64,000 nt of DNA from Hemicordylus capensis (lineage: Eukaryota > Chordata > Lepidosauria > Squamata > Cordylidae), in the NCBI RefSeq assembly GCF_027244095.1, contig NC_069657.1, forward strand, positions 144,952,857-145,016,856, read 5' to 3'. The translations under genes were made by a program, and so were the position numbers. Shown here in pieces: positions 58,467-64,000 of the stretch (position 1 is the stretch's first letter; every line of letters begins with the position of its first letter). The notes under the pieces were generated by a model, which was given only the letters and a program-made list of their open reading frames with translations, did not search any database and was not told the origin of the DNA.

Positions 58467-60751
58467 CAATAACAGATTAATTGGGGGAGAACGTGTGTAA
58501 CAGCTAACTGGTAACAGTTATGGGAGGAAAGTCCTAAATCTGTTAATGAGTCATGGGGGATCAATTTGCAAAAACCTTTCCCCTTTGTGTTGCAGTCCTG
58601 CTCCAAATTGTTGGAAGTGAAGGATTTTGCACTGTCTCTTGTCTCAAAGACAGTGGAGGACAGACTAGTGAGTCAGAGGGCTAGAGGGTCAAGACATTGG
58701 TCATCCCTTCTCTACTGCTCTGACACTATCCCTTTGGAATGTAGATTGCTACTCTCATGGACTAACTTCCTTCCTGCTTTGCACTCTCTCTCTCCCTTCT
58801 CTTCCTGTTCCTTCTACCTTGCAACATGCAAGCTCCTCTCCACTGCACCATGTGTGCAGAGATGCAGAATCCATCTGCATCCAGCAAGCTAGATAGATTA
58901 GAGATCCTAACTCCTCACTTTCCTATCTAGAATGGAGTTCACTAATAAATACTCCTTATATTGATTTGAAACTATGAACTGGTTCCAAGTTACTTTACTC
59001 TCAGCATACACGCATGCCTAAGTAAATTCTGCTGTGTTGTGCCTCTGTGCACTCTGCTATAATGAAAAAGGGTTTCTCCTACCAGCGAGAATTCCCCTCA
59101 CAAATCAGCCCTCCCCACCAGCTTTTTGGCAAAAATAATAATAAATAAGGTGCTGAAGAGACATTCACACATTCCCAGTTATACATCTAGAGTGGCCTTC
59201 AATATCCACCAATATGCTGCTTGTCGCTCCCCCTTGCTACCACTTGGATCCCACCCTAAACTAGACTGCCACAACATATTGAGTGTGCAGAGAACTAAGG
59301 AAGTCTAGAATTTGTATTTGAAAGCATTAGAGAGCATGCAACATAGGGAGGCATGCATCTCTGTCTCTCAAACTGCAAATCCTAGACTTTTCTGTCCCCT
59401 CTCCCCACACCCCTTCTCATGTAACAGCGAAGCATGGGTTCAACAGACCTACAGTTTGTCTCCAAACACACACCCTGTGTGCTCCCAAATGATCAAAATC
59501 CCTGCCTGGGAGCCGGCAACAGTGGCAGGACTGGCTGAGTGAGCTTCCTCAGACCCTGGAAGGACAGCCCACACCAGCCAATAGCATTCCAACCCATGGG
59601 AGGAGCTTCATCCCTTAACTCCAGTTAAGAGAGGAATCTCAATCCGGTTGTCACGCTTCTGGGAAAAGACCCTTGCTTGGGTGAATCAAACTCACTACAA
59701 ACCAAGGGTTCATTCCCCAGTTCGGGGCCATAATCGGAACCATGGTTGGGTCCAGGAAGCATGGTTCTGATAATTCAGAAAACATGGGCGGTGAACCTGA
59801 GGTGAGTTAGCCTCCATTTTGGCATTATAGCCAAAGGGGGTCAGCCCACTAATGCAGTCAGGCGAGGCAGTCACCTCAGGCAGCAGATCAGAGAGGCAAC
59901 TAATTGGCTGCCTTCATCAACCTGCTGCCTCTGGCCACCTCACCTGGTCCACTGCCCCTCACCGATCTCACCTGATAGTGACAACTAGTGTGCACACCAT
60001 CATCTGCGACCACATTCACCCTCCTCCTACTTATCACTTTCCATTCATCCTGCCCTGGCCCTGCCTTTTCAAAAAGCAGAGTAGCAGCAAGTATATTCAG
60101 ATCACTTCCTGCCATTCTACACTGCCCTCTACCTTGTGAAAAGACAGGGCAGGATGAGAAACAGGAGTGATGGTGTCCAATTCCCATCATTAGGTAAGGT
60201 AAGGGGAGCTGGAAGGGCAGAATCATTGAGTCTTGTGTCAGAAGGAACTGGGATGAGGCAGAATCAGGTGGCCTTGGGAGGAAGGGAATTGGGCTTGGAG
60301 AGTTTGCACTTGGTTGAGCCTGGGGGATGGGGGCTTAGGAGGGAGGGAATTAGGCATGGGAGCATGATGTTGGTGCAGCTCGGGTAGGAGGAGATTGAAT
60401 TTGTGGGTGCAATTCACTGGGCTCGGGCTAGAGCAGAATCAGAAGATCTTGAGAGGGGGGGGATCCAGCCTGGGGTACAAGAGGTGGACCATGTAAAAGA
60501 GGGAATTTCTTTGGGGAATAAACAATCAGTGGGGATTGGGGAGAGAAAATCAGGCTTGGGGCACAGAGTCAGTTGGGCTTGGAAGGGAGTGATTTGGGAA
60601 TGGGGGCACAATCAGTGAGTCTTGGGAAGGTGCAATCAGTGGGGCAGCACACAGAAGTGTACAGACGGGATCAGGAGTGGTGGGTATTGCTGGAGAGGAG
60701 ATAACTGTGGGGCATGCTCGATATGCCATGGTGCTGGAGGTAGGACCGGCA
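58467..60751. other. Duplicon B, unassigned
   Basis: Duplicate of 32,076-34,368, with no recognisable gene. Open frames shared with A are short and do not keep their ends. Confidence 0.4.
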
Positions 60752-60759
60752 GTTCATCA

Positions 60760-62372
60760 TAGGGGTGTGTGTTTCGTTTCGGATACAAAACGATTTGTGC
60801 CCCAAACAGGCCATTTGGGCTGTTTTGTAGCCAAAACAAAACACTCAGTGCTTAAAACAGAAAATTTTTGTAGGCGAAACAAAATGTCCCTGTTTCCGAT
60901 ACAAAACATTTTGTTGTTTCGGGTGTTTTGGAATTCCATTTTGCAATCACGAAAAGTCTTTCTCCTTCAGTCTCCGTTTTGAGTTTTGACATCGGTTTGA
61001 ATTTCCAGCTCTTCCAGCCTGCAGATTGGCCAGTGAAAGCATGGGCTGACTGCTGGCAATTGCCTCCTTATTCCTTTTAAGGAAATTTAAGGGTAGAATT
61101 TACCCTCATGGGCCAGTGAGGCAGTGTGCATTTCATTGTTTCACACTGTTGTGTGTAGATCATTTGCATTTCTGGGGGTGGAGGATGTTAATGTGCATGA
61201 CCTTTGCAATCTGCCTGGTTCTTTGCAAAGCTCTGCTATTGTTGATGATGTTATTTGAGGTAGATTTGGGAGAGAAAGGTGGCTTTGGGGGCAGAAGAGT
61301 GGGTCAGGTGGTAGTGCCCCAATGGGTGCCTCCTGCCACCCAGATTCCAAAGGGGCTGATTTTTAAAGAATTTCTGAAGTTTACATGTCTTTGGGGCAGA
61401 TTTGGGGCAGAAAGGGGGTCTGAGGGGCAAAACAGTGGGTTGGGTGGTAGTGCCCCAAGGGGTGCCTGCTACAACCCAGATTCCAAAGGGATAGGGTAAA
61501 GGGCTGATTTCTTAGGAATTGTGGAAGTTTACACGTCTTTAAGGTGTCCGCCCCCCCCCAGGGAATAATGGAGGTTTCAGCAGATCCATAACTCCACCTG
61601 TGGGGAACGCGGGTGGCTGGGAGCGAGTGGTGATGTAGTACACATAGGGTGCCAACTACCCCCATGGGTTGCTGGGTTATGTTGTCTCTCTTTGAGTGTA
61701 GATTCTCTGGTAGCATATGAAATTTTCAACTACAAACCATGAATCCACTCTCAAATGCTACCAGAGAATCTACACTCAAAACATCTCAGAAACAACACAA
61801 CCCAGTACCCCATGGGTTAGCAACCCATGGGAGTGGTTGGCACCCTATGTGCTCTACACCACCACTTGCTCTGGGCCACCCCGGTGCCCCCAAGTGCAGT
61901 TATGGAGCTGCTGAAAACTCCTTCATTCCCTATGGGGAAGAACTTTAAAGAAGCATAAATTCCATTAAATCTTTAAAAATCAGCCCTTTGCCCAATTCCT
62001 TTGAAATAACTTTGGAAGCTTCCTTGCCCCCACTGGGCACTACCACCCACCCTACTCTGCTCTGGGCCACCCCTTTCCCCCCGACGTGAAGCTATACTTT
62101 TGCTGAAACCTCCATTATTCCCTATTGGAAAAATCTTAAAATTCAAAAATTCAGCAAAAATCAGCCCTTTGCCCAATTCCTCTGAAATTTGGGTGGTAGC
62201 TTCCACCCATTGGGCACTACCACCCCACCCACTAGTTATTCCCCAGGCCATTTTTTTAAAAAATCCAAAACATTTTGGATTCGGATTTTGCAATTTCAAA
62301 CAAAGAACAAAATTGGGGTGTTTCGGATTCAGGCCAAAAACAAAACAGAAAAAAACAAAACGCACAACCCTA
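60760..62372. mobile_element. Non-autonomous hAT element, B copy
   Basis: Duplicate of 34,377-35,982. The flanking 8-bp repeat GTTCATCA is perfect here (60,752-60,759 and 62,373-62,380), confirming the boundary inferred in A. Confidence 0.9.
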
Positions 62373-63144
62373 GTTCATCACACTACTTCAGGTGCCAAGG
62401 GGGCTTGGTCCAGCCTGGTAAACATCCTCAAAAATATTTAAAATGTAGCCTCTTTTCCATGATGGACTTGTGGCTCAGGCTTTCTCCATCCCACCCCCAT
62501 TGGCCTCCCAGACCCTGGTGAATTGTACATTTCTCCCTTTCCCCATGCTAAGGCCCTGGTTCAAGTTGAGGGTCATCATAGTTTTGTCCACATTCACAGC
62601 ATATACTGAATCTACATTGCATCACCTTTTTTTCAAATGGATTTCTTTGTAGGGCGACTGAAAAAGATCTCACAAAAATCACTGAACCACTTCTAAAAAC
62701 TGCTGCTCCCTATCATTCACTGTAGAAGATAAACCAATATATTTTGGTGCACACAAAATGCCTCTCCATGCCACAGTGCCCTTTATGCTCACATTAGAGT
62801 CTCATCCCTTCCCCTACAGTCTCATCCTTTCCTCTTTCAATTCAGACCAAAAAGGACATTTGCCACCCATTAGGTTGCAATAATTAGCAAGAAAGATAAC
62901 TTGATTGACAGGACAGCTAAGTATAGCGACTTGTATTATATCAACGAAAACAGTCCAGCATAAATGTTTCCAATAGGAGTGGCATTTCAGCTTTAATCAT
63001 TGGGTCTTCAAATCAACTTCATGCTAAGCTTCACAGAAAGAGCTACATTTAAAGTCTCATTAAAATAACTAAGGAAAATGCCTACTAATTGCCTTGCAGG
63101 CTGTATTCCTGAGATCGTGTGGCGCCACAGGCTTGAGAGTTGTG

Positions 63145-63233
63145 TCCCCAAGGGCTTAAAAGGTGCATATATAACCTTTTCTGTGCAGAGCAACACCTAG
63201 TGAATTCAGAGAAGGAAAGACACAGAGCCAAAG
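63145..63233 (+). promoter_or_regulatory. Candidate OR promoter and first exon, B copy
   Basis: Same O/E-like TCCCCAAGGG, CATATATAACC box and CCAAAG|GTATGT donor as 36,755-36,843, with no base change seen in this interval. It would belong to a C-type OR beyond the window end. Confidence 0.45.
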
Positions 63234-63962
63234 GTATGTAAAATGAGTTTCCATTTTCAGAGGACTAGAACAATTTCACTTTCCTGCTTAAGGAACAAAA
63301 ATAGACCACCTTTATAGGAGCAGCAAATATGCATTATCTGACTAATAACTGAGGTCCTCACAGTCACTTTGCGATGTGCATTTTAAATGTCAAATGACAT
63401 TCAAATGTTTAAGCGGCAACAGAAAAACAGAGGCACTTGTGAGATAGAGGAGTAGCAGCCATCAAGAGAGGCAGAAACAAATATTCTTTTCTCCTTTTTG
63501 CAGACTTGTAGAATGAAATGCAATCTTAATGGGTCCAACACATCAAGGCTAGTGCACTGACTGTGTCTCAGCAACATGGGAGAAAAGGGGATTTTATAGC
63601 AGAAGACAATTGCGTAATCTTTACTTCCATTCACTCTCAGTTTCTTCTGTAGTCTAAGCCTTAGGAAAGCTCCAGATCTGTTGTCACATTTTGACTAAAT
63701 ACTGTGATCCCCATTCCTCTGCCTACTCATATAACAATTAGCCTACTAGTCATCATTGTTCCATGACAGAATTTTCCACATGTTAGTAGTATAACTGCAT
63801 TAATTAGATTACCAACCAAACCTTCATTCCTAAACATACGACTTACTTGTGAGTTAACCCTGGTGAACTTAGTGGGACTTCCTTCTGAACATGCATGCAT
63901 ATGATTATGGTAAGTATGACAAAGCAGTCTTGCAGAGAAAATATTGGGCCTGATCCAGGGAT

Positions 63963-64000
63963 TAGGGATGTGCAAAATGTTTCAGGTACAGAACGTTCTG
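63963..64000 (+). mobile_element. Left end of the large hAT element, B copy (partial)
   Basis: TAGGGATGTGCAAAATG after GATCCAGGGAT, as at 37,573; continues past the window. Confidence 0.85.

Larger units (their letters stand above)
51470..64000. repeat. Recent segmental duplicon B (runs off window)
   Basis: Co-linear with 19,150-37,610. Lacks the LINE and so keeps an intact OR. Offsets are about +32,320 before and about +26,390 after the LINE site. Local differences: the (TG)n at 53,321, (TC)n at 57,826 and triplet run at 55,966 are longer; (GATA)n is shorter. Confidence 0.93.

Overview
The window looks like nuclear DNA of a squamate reptile, most likely a lizard. It has intronless class II olfactory receptor (OR) coding exons set in a dense background of lizard-type repeats: a Sauria-type SINE with the expected tRNA-like head and tail at 42.9 kb, other tRNA-derived SINEs, L2-like 3' ends, a truncated L1, an R4-like fragment, Tc1-like and several hAT elements. 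No rRNA, functional tRNA, CRISPR or prokaryotic features were seen. The species cannot be named from the sequence. All identity figures are by-eye estimates.

Layout. 0-8.8 kb is repeats: a hAT MITE, an L1 3' fragment with 18-bp target duplications, an L2 3' end, a SINE, a ~145-bp tandem array and two copies of a terminal-inverted-repeat MITE. 8.8-9.8 kb holds an intact OR on the minus strand, unrelated to the other three. 10-14.7 kb has a palindromic hAT element and a Tc1-like relic with a perfect 46-nt inverted repeat. 14.7-19.2 kb is a Ty3/gypsy-like fossil loaded with later insertions. 19.2-37.6 kb (duplicon A) and 51.5-64.0 kb (duplicon B, cut by the window end) are copies about 97-98% identical. 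Between them, 37.6-47 kb (unit C) holds a third, older OR paralogue whose 5' flank is filled by a ~5.5 kb hAT element with a decayed transposase.

The three plus-strand ORs (A 22.6/28.6-29.5 kb, C 43.3-44.3 kb, B 54.9-55.9 kb) form one tandem subfamily. B and C look intact. A was split after the A/B duplication by a near-full-length ~5.9 kb non-LTR retrotransposon in antisense. Its unusually long 67-bp target duplication copied the start of the OR coding exon to the far side, so the receptor body keeps its glycosylation site and an open frame but has lost its ATG. This is the most striking structure in the window.

Other points of interest: a 229-bp tract shared almost perfectly by C and B inside more diverged flanks (probable gene conversion); a sharp change from ~86% to ~98% identity at 19.15/51.47 kb; a conserved candidate OR promoter and first exon at 36.76-36.84 kb, repeated at 63.15-63.23 kb; and a prediction that another C-type OR lies about 5.7 kb past the window end. 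I did not find a convincing new biological system; the interest is in repeat-driven remodelling of an OR cluster.
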